A stretch of DNA of 31,080 nt, from positions 1 to 31,080 of the IMG/VR virus record IMGVR_UViG_3300043772_000643. One strand, given 5' to 3'. The DNA comes from a virus. How positions within the stretch are numbered: position 1 is the stretch's first letter; every line of letters starts with the position of its first letter. Of the stretch, positions 12,978 to 20,404 are shown piece after piece. Below the pieces are notes generated by a model. That model made no database searches, was not told the DNA's origin, and was given only the letters and a program-made list of their open reading frames with translations. A program made the position numbers and the translations under genes.

Positions 12978-13468
12978 TTTGTCAACGCCTCTGTTTTATC
13001 TTTGGAACCTTGCGACGATCCAAAGTAAAAGCTCAACACTTGACCAGCTACCGCAGTCACAAACCCAAGCACGAAGATCACAATACGCTCTTGAGAATCA
13101 GCAATCTCCACAAAGCAGAGAATGCCCACAAGGGTAAAGGTTGCCACAACCGTAAACACAGCAAGGAATGGCATAACAGCCTTTTCCCACCAAGGAATAT
13201 CCTTGTTTGTCACGATTGCTAGTCGGTTTGCTCTTGCTGAATCTCTATCTTTTTGATCTAGTTCAGCCATAAATTCTTTGTGTTTCATGGCGGCGGCTTC
13301 TACTTCAGCAAGTTTGGCAGGATCAAGGACGCCATCAGCATTCGGCGTTAGCTTAATGCCTAGTTTGTCTTCCACGGCATCTAAACCCTTGTCCATGACG
13401 GCATCAGCTACCTTCTGCATACCAGCGCCAGCAAGCTGAGAAAGAATCGGAGCAAGTAACGGCAACAT
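12974..13468 (-). CDS. Putative holin (two to three transmembrane helices)
   Basis: A 164-aa protein starting MLPLLAPILSQLAGAGMQKV. After an amphipathic N-terminal region and a charged helix (KHKEFMAELDQKDRDSARAN), it has two strong membrane segments: AVMPFLAVFTVVATFTLVGI plus LCFVEI, and RIVIFVLGFVTAVAGQVLSF, then YFGSSQGSKDKTEALTK. The WWEKAVMPF entry and YFGSS.GSK exit resemble 3TM-type phage/gene-transfer-agent holins. It lies directly ahead of the endolysin. The ATG at 13468 (TAATG overlap, AAAGGAAG site) is preferred over an upstream in-frame start at 13501. Confidence 0.75.
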   Translation of the reverse strand: MLPLLAPILSQLAGAGMQKVADAVMDKGLDAVEDKLGIKLTPNADGVLDPAKLAEVEAAAMKHKEFMAELDQKDRDSARANRLAIVTNKDIPWWEKAVMPFLAVFTVVATFTLVGILCFVEIADSQERIVIFVLGFVTAVAGQVLSFYFGSSQGSKDKTEALTK

Positions 13469-14037
13469 TAGAAACTTCCTTTCTGTTGAAGCATCCACCA
13501 CATTCCGTAGCCAAATGCAAAAATAACAATGCCTATAACAATAGCAGCAATGATTTGGTAAATCATATCAAGCTGTTGGCTTTTCTTGCGCTTTGCAGCC
13601 ATTTGTATTGCTTTTTGTTGCAGTCGTTTTTCCGTTTCTTTAGCCCTACGATCAGACCGCAACTTCTCTAATCGACTCCAAAACTCTTCATACAATCCGG
13701 GTTCTTGGAATTGATAAACAAACATCTCTCGCAACTCAACATAGAACTGCTTTAGTTGTCTTTCTGCCACCATCATGTCAATCACAATCTCGTAATCACT
13801 GCGATTGTCTTGCGCCACATCTTCTGGTGGGTTTTCCTGTAACTCTTTAGCCTTTGCTATACCTTCTTCTGCTTTTCCTGCGGCAGAAAAAAAGCTGGTC
13901 AATGCGCCCAATGATTCATGGGCAGACTTACCAGCTTCAGCACACTCTCTTATTTCATCAAAAGCATCTTTTGCTACATCAAATGCAGCCTTTGCACCTT
14001 TTATTAGAGCAATGGCTGTTGATATTTCAACAATCAT
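13468..14037 (-). CDS. Membrane-anchored coiled-coil protein in the lysis cassette
   Basis: A 189-aa protein: N-terminal helix (IALIKGAKAAFDVAKDAFDE), a middle with FSAAGKAEEGIAKAKELQEN, a highly charged stretch SRLEKLRSDRRAKETEKRLQ, and one C-terminal transmembrane helix (MIYQIIAAIVIGIVIFAFGY) ending in KGSF. The tail anchor would leave the bulk in the cytoplasm. Being just upstream of holin and endolysin suggests a lysis or virion role, but it lacks the N-terminal anchor of an i-spanin. Start ATG 14037 has GCGAGGATGAA. An 84-bp gap lies before it, the largest in this part of the operon. Confidence 0.65.
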   Translation of the reverse strand: MIVEISTAIALIKGAKAAFDVAKDAFDEIRECAEAGKSAHESLGALTSFFSAAGKAEEGIAKAKELQENPPEDVAQDNRSDYEIVIDMMVAERQLKQFYVELREMFVYQFQEPGLYEEFWSRLEKLRSDRRAKETEKRLQQKAIQMAAKRKKSQQLDMIYQIIAAIVIGIVIFAFGYGMWWMLQQKGSF

Positions 14038-14121
14038 TTCATCCTCGCACAGCCCCTCTGATTTATCTAACCTGTTGTGCAGTCATAATGATAAAAGGAA
14101 CGCCGAGTTATTTGCTACTAA

Positions 14122-14469
14122 TTACAAACCCTCACCCGGTGTGACATATACAGTCGCCGTACCCGAAGCCACAATCGCAGAGACATAAAATACATAGCCG
14201 CCTTCAGGGGTTGGTGCGCGAGGCGATGTAAAAATTACCGTTGAATTGTTATGCAAAACCGTGCCGTAATTAGGCGTGCCAGCTACAGGAATAGCTGCAT
14301 TGCTTGTTGCCGTTGTTCCGCAACGAATAAACACTTCTCCTGCTGTGCCATTATGAATACGAAGTTGGTTGCACGGAGAATCGGCTGTTATGGCTATCGT
14401 ATTAGCGGTGGTGGCGACGTTGATCCGCACCGTTTTGCCCATCTCTTGAAAAGCAATATTGTTAGCCAT
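14122..14469 (-). CDS. Small beta-rich virion-type protein, paralogue of the 25932-26264 protein
   Basis: A 115-aa protein starting MANNIAFQEMGKTVRINVAT and ending ASGTATVYVTPGEGL. Alternating Thr/Val/Ile strands, a CNQLRIHNGTAGEVFIRCGT segment and a YVTPG end suggest a beta sandwich. The product of 25932-26264 has the same plan (QYRILNAGSVTAFLGVG; end VIYITPGDGS), so the two are likely paralogues, probably small tail or capsid decoration proteins. It overlaps the upstream gene by TAATG. Confidence 0.7.
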   Translation of the reverse strand: MANNIAFQEMGKTVRINVATTANTIAITADSPCNQLRIHNGTAGEVFIRCGTTATSNAAIPVAGTPNYGTVLHNNSTVIFTSPRAPTPEGGYVFYVSAIVASGTATVYVTPGEGL

Positions 14470-14708
14470 TAGATGATCCTTTTACCGCCAGCGTTGCCCG
14501 GCTTTGATGTTGGCGACTTCTTCTGGTCAGGCGAACCCGAGAAACACTGCATACCCATGAAGCCCATAGGATTGGTGCGAGTAGGCTTGCCACGACCATA
14601 AGTGTCAGCCACAGAAGCGCAACGGTAGGGTTCACCCGCACTGCCCTTGTACTCACTATTGTCTGACATCATGACAGTCGTGCTAGTTTTGTTTATGTTA
14701 AGTTTCAT
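14469..14708 (-). CDS. Small hypothetical late protein
   Basis: A 79-aa polar protein, MKLNINKTSTTVMMSDNSEY, then YRCASVADTYGRGKPTRTNP and a glycine/lysine-rich end PDQKKSPTSKPGNAGGKRII. It looks largely disordered. The ATG at 14708 follows AAAGGAAATCAAC and overlaps the upstream stop (ATGA). No family recognised. Confidence 0.65.
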   Translation of the reverse strand: MKLNINKTSTTVMMSDNSEYKGSAGEPYRCASVADTYGRGKPTRTNPMGFMGMQCFSGSPDQKKSPTSKPGNAGGKRII

Positions 14709-14911
14709 GTTGATTTCCTTTCAACGATCATGCACGGTAAGTAAATAAAGACAGCAAAGAAAGCAGACATCGCCATCCTTTCCCATGTTGGCATCACCAT
14801 TGTCCAGCAAGCCAACACAAAGCAAAACAGCAGAGCAACGAACGTCAACACCTTGTGTGACAAAACATCCATTGCAATGTTAATAATTCTCAACGCAGCC
14901 CCGTCTACCAT
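14705..14911 (-). CDS. Small membrane protein, unknown function
   Basis: A 68-aa protein with two hydrophobic helices: VLTFVALLFCFVLACWTMVM and MAMSAFFAVFIYLPCMIV, ending ERKST. A helical hairpin in the inner membrane is likely; a holin-like or antiholin role is conceivable given the lysis genes nearby. The ATG at 14911 has GAAGGAGATGA upstream; a GTG one codon earlier is possible. It is tightly coupled to its upstream neighbour (TGATG). Confidence 0.65.
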   Translation of the reverse strand: MVDGAALRIINIAMDVLSHKVLTFVALLFCFVLACWTMVMPTWERMAMSAFFAVFIYLPCMIVERKST

Positions 14912-15117
14912 CACTCATCTCCTTCATCGTCAGGATTAAAAAACCCTTTGCCCCATTCATCGTCACTGATCTTTTGCTTGATCTGCTCTAGCTTCAACAC
15001 CCGATCAAGCACTTTGGTTTTATCAGTAAGTGATGCTATTGGATCATTCATTGTTTGTTTGAGTAGGTCATAAATAGCCTGCTCAAGTTCTGGATTCAGC
15101 CCCTTTTGTTTTTTCAT
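14911..15117 (-). CDS. Small acidic helical phage protein
   Basis: A 68-aa protein: MKKQKGLNPELEQAIYDLLK, then SLTDKTKVLDRVLKLEQIKQ and an acidic C-terminus GFFNPDDEGDE. It looks like a compact helical bundle. Its size and the position by virion genes would suit a small packaging or assembly factor; this is speculative. The start overlaps the upstream stop (ATGA), and the ATG is preceded by AAAATGGAGCG. Confidence 0.7.
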   Translation of the reverse strand: MKKQKGLNPELEQAIYDLLKQTMNDPIASLTDKTKVLDRVLKLEQIKQKISDDEWGKGFFNPDDEGDE

Positions 15118-15287
15118 CGCTCCATTTTCCGATTGTCACGTTTCTGACGCAGCATGGTAGTCCGAACGCTTACCAGCATTGGGCCACCTCGTTTGTCTGC
15201 CATTTGCTTGGCAGATTCTTTCATTCGGCGTAACTCCTCCACGCCAGAGTTCATCTTGTCGTTGCTACCACCATTGTCAAAGTTCAT
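15114..15287 (-). CDS. Small basic late protein
   Basis: A 57-aa protein: MNFDNGGSNDKMNSGVEELR, RMKESAKQMADKRGGPMLVS and VRTTMLRQKRDNRKMER. It is charged and helical with a basic C-terminus. The ATG at 15287 overlaps the upstream stop (ATGA) and is preceded by a GGGGGAGC site. No family recognised. Confidence 0.65.
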   Translation of the reverse strand: MNFDNGGSNDKMNSGVEELRRMKESAKQMADKRGGPMLVSVRTTMLRQKRDNRKMER

Positions 15288-15475
15288 CGCTTGCTCCCCC
15301 GTTTCATACGCGATTTGCCAGCTTTCGATAAAGCAATCGCCGAAGCCTGTTTGACAGCTTTACGCACGCTTGCAGGCTTACTCGTACCAATCTTGCCGGA
15401 TTCCTTGAAGCCACGAACCATCTCGCCAATGTTCTTGCTAATGGTTTTAGCACTTTTACCTTTCATTAGGGGCAT
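15284..15475 (-). CDS. Small basic conserved phage protein
   Basis: A 63-aa, strongly basic protein: MPLMKGKSAKTISKNIGEMV, RGFKESGKIGTSKPASVRKA and VKQASAIALSKAGKSRMKRG. This pattern (GKS.KTISKNI...SGKIG.SKP...KA.KQA.AIA) is very common next to phage virion genes, function unknown, perhaps nucleic-acid binding. The ATG at 15475 has AAAGGAT six bases upstream and lies 20 bp inside the end of the preceding large gene. Confidence 0.8.
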   Translation of the reverse strand: MPLMKGKSAKTISKNIGEMVRGFKESGKIGTSKPASVRKAVKQASAIALSKAGKSRMKRGSKR

Positions 15476-17870
15476 TTTCAATCCTTTCTGGCGCTCTAGT
15501 GCCAACTTGCGTACCAATGGTTTGACGGATCAGTGTAGCAATTACGCCCTGACGTTGCTCTTTGGGAGCGCTCATTACCTGTTGTCGTTTGACATCATCA
15601 GTCACAATGTCGCTAACGGCTGCACGAATGTTGGCAACATACTGGCGGTAACGATCTAGCGCAAATTTACCGCCAATAGCTACTGCAGCGCCTCCAGCAC
15701 CAGCTACGCCCGGCGTTATTTCTGGAACAAACCGGCTTCCTAAAGCGGTTAAACCTGCCGCATACAATCCGGCTACCGCCCCACCTTTTTTCATTTCAGC
15801 AAGTTCTTGATTGATTAGGCGAGTAAGCTCCTGCGCAGAAGATTCTGTACCCGGTACACGACCTATGTTTTGGGATGCCCGGCTAATAACATTTTGTATG
15901 CTTACCATGTCAGCAACAGCTTCATCTATAAACCGAAGCTCATCCGGCGTGTACAAGCCACTAGCCTGCATGGAAGGCTTGATGCGATCACGGTAACTTC
16001 TCTCAATTGCCCCCGGAGGCAAGGTGCCGATCAGGTCACGCACACCAGCCTTAAATGCTTCAGCACCTTCAGGTGTTCTACCCAAGACTTTGGCGGCAGA
16101 GGCAACGTCGCGCACGGTACTATTGCCCATAATCAAGTTTTTGAAACTCTCAGCTTGCTGTGTCTGAGTGCCACCCATCTCAAACATCTTGGCACGCTGC
16201 TCAGTTAGCTTGCCAGTCTTGGCTACGGTGCGCTCGGTCTGCGCTGCTTTTCGTGCGTAGTCAGCAAACTCTTTGTTGAGATTAGGAAAGCGCGTTAGCC
16301 ACTCACTGTTTTGGTTTAACCAAGAACGAATTTGCGCAGGCGTCTTTTCTCTAAGCTCTGCGCTTATATAATTTCTAGCCAGATTCTCAACAGCAGTCCG
16401 ATTACCACCAGTAAAGTTAACAAAGTCATCCACATTCTCCGGTGTGCTAAAAATTTTTGCAGGCAAAGTTGAGGCTTGTGTAGCCATTTCGCCTTTAATT
16501 TTTTCGCTAGGTGCGGTCAAAGCCTGACCAACCTCAGTCGCAAACTTGTTAATTGGCTGACTTAATTCCTCATAATCAGCACGGTACTTGTCAAACTTCT
16601 TGCCAGTAAACTCTGACATGATGCGCTCAACAAAGCCTTTTAGCTCTTTAGCATCTTGCTGACCAATAGCATCAAAGCCAGTTTCAGGCAGACCAGAAGC
16701 ACGATCACCTAACCGACGATGCAACTGCACAAGGCGCTCAAACCCGACTTTAGCTTTACTTGTTACTCCAGTTTGCGGGTCAATAATTATGCCAAGAGCT
16801 TCACGACGAACCTCATCAAACTGCGCTTTGGTTGCACCTGTAATTCTTTCCCGGCCTGTCACTGGGTCACGATAAAAAGCGCCTTCAACGGTCTTGCCAG
16901 TAACAGGGTCTTTGGAAGTGCCTAAAGCAATTTCCATGTTCTTGTAGGCATTTGTATTTTCAATGCCTTGACCAGCAAGCTCTTTGTCGCGTGCTTCGGT
17001 AAGCATGGCTTTTTTGTTAGTATCTGTTGCAGCTTCTCTAGCATCACGCAAGGCTTTTAATCTATCCCCAGCCAGCTTACGAGCATCAGCACCGATAGCC
17101 TCCATCGTGCGAGGCTGACTAATCTCTGCCAAGCGACGTTCAGTGCCAGCAACTAAGCTACTTGCCAATTGCTCACCACGACGGCGACCTTGAACCGACT
17201 CAATGTTTAGCAGCCTTGCAACTTCTGCCGCATCAATTGGTTCATTCATTGGCTTGCCACGCAACTTCTCTTGCGCAGCACGCACCATTGCACTTTTAGA
17301 TTCAACGGTTTCAGGTAATGCAGCCACTTGCTGCGGTGTCATGCTTCTAACCACACGCTCTGCCGCACGCTCAACACCACCGGGAACTAAGAAGCGCAAG
17401 CCACGACCAGCAACACCTAGTGAACGTGCAAGACCTTCACTGCCAACGCCAGCGGCAGTCTCGACGCCAAAACGAGCAAGTGGGCTAGTATCTTCAGGTA
17501 GCAGGTTGCTCGCTGTTTGCGCAGCAGCGCCACCCAAACCAGTCAAAGCACCTGTCTTGACTAATTCTCTGCCAGTCTTCGGAATAAAGATGTCAGCAGC
17601 ACGGGCAGCATAAGGTGCAAGTCTTGGGTAAGCACGCAGTCCAAGTTGGGCTAAACGTGCGCCACCACCTAAGATTGGCACAGCAGCCATAGCTTCTAGG
17701 CCAGTCTCAAATGGAGACTTGGTAACAACACGCTTTTCAGGCGGCAAGTTGGCAGCAGCGCGTAGCGTTTCATCACTTTGACCGGGAATCTGATCTACCA
17801 GACTACCGCCAAAACGATCTGTCTTAGGCTGTTCAGCTACTACCTCGCCACCAAAACGATCTCTTGCCAT
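15456..17870 (-). CDS. Large putative internal virion (ejection) protein
   Basis: An 804-aa, mostly helical protein. The N-terminus has a short duplicated DRFGG unit (residues about 4-8 and 18-22). Hydrophobic Ala/Gly stretches lie near 57-80 (LEAMAAVPILGGGARLAQLG) and near 690-740 (AGLYAAGLTALGSRF; AGGAAVAIGGKFALD), the latter possibly membrane-inserting. Between them are long charged helices. I see no transglycosylase or other catalytic motif. Size, composition and place (last of four such genes after the tail genes) match podovirus internal proteins that leave the head with the DNA and form a channel through the envelope. The specific role is inferred. Confidence 0.6.
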   Translation of the reverse strand: MARDRFGGEVVAEQPKTDRFGGSLVDQIPGQSDETLRAAANLPPEKRVVTKSPFETGLEAMAAVPILGGGARLAQLGLRAYPRLAPYAARAADIFIPKTGRELVKTGALTGLGGAAAQTASNLLPEDTSPLARFGVETAAGVGSEGLARSLGVAGRGLRFLVPGGVERAAERVVRSMTPQQVAALPETVESKSAMVRAAQEKLRGKPMNEPIDAAEVARLLNIESVQGRRRGEQLASSLVAGTERRLAEISQPRTMEAIGADARKLAGDRLKALRDAREAATDTNKKAMLTEARDKELAGQGIENTNAYKNMEIALGTSKDPVTGKTVEGAFYRDPVTGRERITGATKAQFDEVRREALGIIIDPQTGVTSKAKVGFERLVQLHRRLGDRASGLPETGFDAIGQQDAKELKGFVERIMSEFTGKKFDKYRADYEELSQPINKFATEVGQALTAPSEKIKGEMATQASTLPAKIFSTPENVDDFVNFTGGNRTAVENLARNYISAELREKTPAQIRSWLNQNSEWLTRFPNLNKEFADYARKAAQTERTVAKTGKLTEQRAKMFEMGGTQTQQAESFKNLIMGNSTVRDVASAAKVLGRTPEGAEAFKAGVRDLIGTLPPGAIERSYRDRIKPSMQASGLYTPDELRFIDEAVADMVSIQNVISRASQNIGRVPGTESSAQELTRLINQELAEMKKGGAVAGLYAAGLTALGSRFVPEITPGVAGAGGAAVAIGGKFALDRYRQYVANIRAAVSDIVTDDVKRQQVMSAPKEQRQGVIATLIRQTIGTQVGTRAPERIENAPNER

Positions 17871-17872
17871 GA

Positions 17873-19237
17873 TTACCTCATTGGTTTTTTAGCACGCTTG
17901 CCTGTTTGCGCATCAATGTACTCACCACCCGGAGGCACGGCATCAAACTCTGCTTGCGTGTTTACCGTTGGGATACGGGAGCCACCAGCACCGCTTAAAG
18001 AACCTACAAGTTCTTCAGGCGTTTGTGCTTTCAATGCGCCTAAAGCCTCTGTTTGTTTTCTTTTTATTGCATCATCTAAAACTTTTCGCTGGCGGCTAAA
18101 GTATAGTTTTGCGATTTCTGGTGTTGTGGCTGGCGTAATCGTAAAGCGCTCAAAGTCTGCCTGTTCGTTTGCAGTCAATGTAGCACCGTACAATTGATTT
18201 CTAACTTTAGAAATGTATTCCCAGTAAGATTTCCACCAGTTCACTGTTTGAGCATCTATTGGTTTACTGGCAACTCTGTTTGCAACATCCGCAAAATTGC
18301 CACCACGTTCAACGGCTTGAAGCATCAATGAACCAGCAGTTGCCGATGAGGTAATACCAAAGTATTTATCATTTTTTGTTGAATCAACATTGCTAAGGTT
18401 GGTAACAGCATCGCCAGCCTCTTTCAGTTGCTTACGCAAATCCGATGGCAAATCACTAATCTTGACCTTTTTCTCGCCACCACCGCCACCCATAGCTTTA
18501 AGTTCTTTTTTACCAGCCAAAATAGCCTTTTGCTTTTCTAAATCAGCATTAGCCTTATCTTCAGCTTCAATGGCTTTGAGGAATATGTCATAGGCTTCTT
18601 TGGTACGGCCTGCGCGTAACTTTGCAGAGATCAAGCCATTACCAGTTTGAGCCTCAATAATCTTTGCCTCTACCATTGCTGCATTACGGTCTTTGGAAAG
18701 CAGGTTTAGCATACGGTCAAAGCGATCCTTGAGCATATTGTTATGCTCTTTACGCACTTTGTCGGCTTCTTCAAACTTCAGCTTGGCAGCATTGAATCTT
18801 TCACCTTGCACACGATCTTCAGCATCCTGCATCTCGCGGATTGCCATTAGCTGTGAGCGTCCTGAAGCGCCACCAACGCCACCCACAATCAAAGACGATA
18901 GCAAACGCATACCAGCATTCTTGGCATAGTCCGACGCCTTAATCTGCGGCGCTTCAAACTGCGAATAAGGCTTCATGCCAGCTTCTAACGAAAGTGCTTC
19001 TGCTCTGGACTTTGAAGCTAAATCACGTTCAGCCTGAGCTTCTTTTTGAATTTGACCTTGTTGAATTTGAAACTCTTGCTTCGCCGCATCTTCTTCAGCC
19101 CTACCGCGAGCCTCAAAAGTTTCACCTAGTTTTTGCCGCGCAAAGTCTGCACGCGCTTTTGAAGTTGGTTGCGCACCAAAGGCTTTAACTAAGGATGGTG
19201 CTGTACCTAGTGCGTCACTCAATGTATCAACTGCCAT
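17873..19237 (-). CDS. Putative internal virion protein, coiled-coil rich
   Basis: A 454-aa protein. Residues about 30-85 and 125-245 are long charged helices (EARGRAEEDAAKQEFQIQQG; LNLLSKDRNAAMVEAKIIEA), with a glycine-rich break GGGGGEKK near 245-255. The last third includes NWWKSYWEYISKVRNQLYGA and a short disordered tail. A Gly/Ala stretch SSLIVGGVGGASG is near 112-125. The start lies 2 bp after the previous stop. It is the second of two adjacent large helical genes in the ejection-protein position; no enzyme motif is seen. Confidence 0.55.
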   Translation of the reverse strand: MAVDTLSDALGTAPSLVKAFGAQPTSKARADFARQKLGETFEARGRAEEDAAKQEFQIQQGQIQKEAQAERDLASKSRAEALSLEAGMKPYSQFEAPQIKASDYAKNAGMRLLSSLIVGGVGGASGRSQLMAIREMQDAEDRVQGERFNAAKLKFEEADKVRKEHNNMLKDRFDRMLNLLSKDRNAAMVEAKIIEAQTGNGLISAKLRAGRTKEAYDIFLKAIEAEDKANADLEKQKAILAGKKELKAMGGGGGEKKVKISDLPSDLRKQLKEAGDAVTNLSNVDSTKNDKYFGITSSATAGSLMLQAVERGGNFADVANRVASKPIDAQTVNWWKSYWEYISKVRNQLYGATLTANEQADFERFTITPATTPEIAKLYFSRQRKVLDDAIKRKQTEALGALKAQTPEELVGSLSGAGGSRIPTVNTQAEFDAVPPGGEYIDAQTGKRAKKPMR

Positions 19238-19239
19238 GA

Positions 19240-20403
19240 TTAGCTCCTAGCGGTTGTTGTTGTTGTTGTTGTAGCAGGCGCTTGAGTACGCTGTGCCTGC
19301 TGTACTTCACGGCCTAGAATGCCAGCAAACAACTGTGCCAACTGCTGATCACGTTGCAATTCCATCTCTAGTGCGCGACGGTCATACTGATCTGCAATGT
19401 TAGCAAGGCGCAAGGCTTCACCAAAACTCTCTTGACGGGCTAGGCTACGCGCACGACGTTGCTGTGCTGCCAGAATACCTGCGGCTGCACTGCCTGTTGG
19501 CGTACCACGCTGACCTAATTGCTCACGCGCACGGGCTTGTTGAATCTCTAACTCTTGCTGTTGCTCTGCGGTTAAGCCTTCTCCCGTAGCGCGACCCATT
19601 GCTTCAGATTGCGCTTGACGGAAAGGTTGTGCGGCAGCGCGAGTAGCTTCAATGTCACGACGCATCGCCTGATTAGCCTGATTGAACATCAAGGCTTGCG
19701 CCAAAACACTAGCGCCCGCAGTACCAGCGCGTGTCAGATTTGGGTAACGATCTAGTATGTCTTGCAGTTCTTGCAATCCCTGTTCGGCACGCTCTGCAAA
19801 TCCACCTCCACCACCTTCGCGTCTAGCGCCGACATCCATTCGTAAGGTGTAGTCTTCTAGCGGTGTTAGGTCTTTTAATGGCGTCATGCCTCCATACGGC
19901 TGAAAACGCTCATCAGTTGGCCTGCTAGTGAAGTAGGTGTCTGTTACCTCTGCTCTTGGTGGCATCCTGTCTGGGCTTATTCCACCATAAGGCTCATCTC
20001 TAAACTCTGAACTCTGTCTAGGAACAAAATAGGTATCTTGTGTAGCACCTCGCCCCGGCCTTACTTCTTGCAAATCAAAATCTGTATTTACTGGCACACG
20101 CTCTGTTCGTGAAGCGCCGCTGCCACTGACGGGTTGTGCCAAAATAGTATCTCTCACTGACCGCTGAGTATCATAAGCTGCACGATAAGGATCAAAGTCG
20201 TAGTCTTCACGAGCAAACTCAGGCAAGCCAGTCATCGGATTGATAGTGCCGCTACCACCAGCTTCCATCAGCATCTCAGCTTCTTCTGGCGTAATGTGAG
20301 CAAGCACGGTGTCACCACGACGCCCCATGCGGCGCAGCATCTCAGCCATCGCTTTAGCGTCACCCATGCCACGACTACCAACCATCATCTCAAGTATTTT
20401 CAT
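19240..20403 (-). CDS. Putative virion protein with conserved N-terminal HITPEEA...GSGTINP module
   Basis: A 387-aa protein. The N-terminus MKILEMMVGSRGMGDAKAMA and RRGDTVLAHITPEEAEMLME, then AGGSGTINPMTGLPEF form a module shared by many phage structural proteins. The middle (about 65-200) is disordered, with repeated PYGG units (DEPYGGISP, FQPYGGMTP). The C-terminal half is helical and Gln/Ala/Arg-rich (LTAEQQQELEIQQARAREQL), ending in ATTTTTTARS, coded by a GTT/GTA-repeat tract on the plus strand. ATG 20403 has AGGTGG upstream; a GTG three codons earlier is possible. It probably belongs to the internal virion set. Confidence 0.55.
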   Translation of the reverse strand: MKILEMMVGSRGMGDAKAMAEMLRRMGRRGDTVLAHITPEEAEMLMEAGGSGTINPMTGLPEFAREDYDFDPYRAAYDTQRSVRDTILAQPVSGSGASRTERVPVNTDFDLQEVRPGRGATQDTYFVPRQSSEFRDEPYGGISPDRMPPRAEVTDTYFTSRPTDERFQPYGGMTPLKDLTPLEDYTLRMDVGARREGGGGGFAERAEQGLQELQDILDRYPNLTRAGTAGASVLAQALMFNQANQAMRRDIEATRAAAQPFRQAQSEAMGRATGEGLTAEQQQELEIQQARAREQLGQRGTPTGSAAAGILAAQQRRARSLARQESFGEALRLANIADQYDRRALEMELQRDQQLAQLFAGILGREVQQAQRTQAPATTTTTTTARS

Positions 20404-20404
20404 A

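Noticed and set aside
12974-13501. Reading the GTA-type holin similarity as a sign of a gene transfer agent
   Set aside because: The window has a phage replication and recombination module, an origin-like region and an early antirestriction gene, which a domesticated gene transfer agent would not keep.
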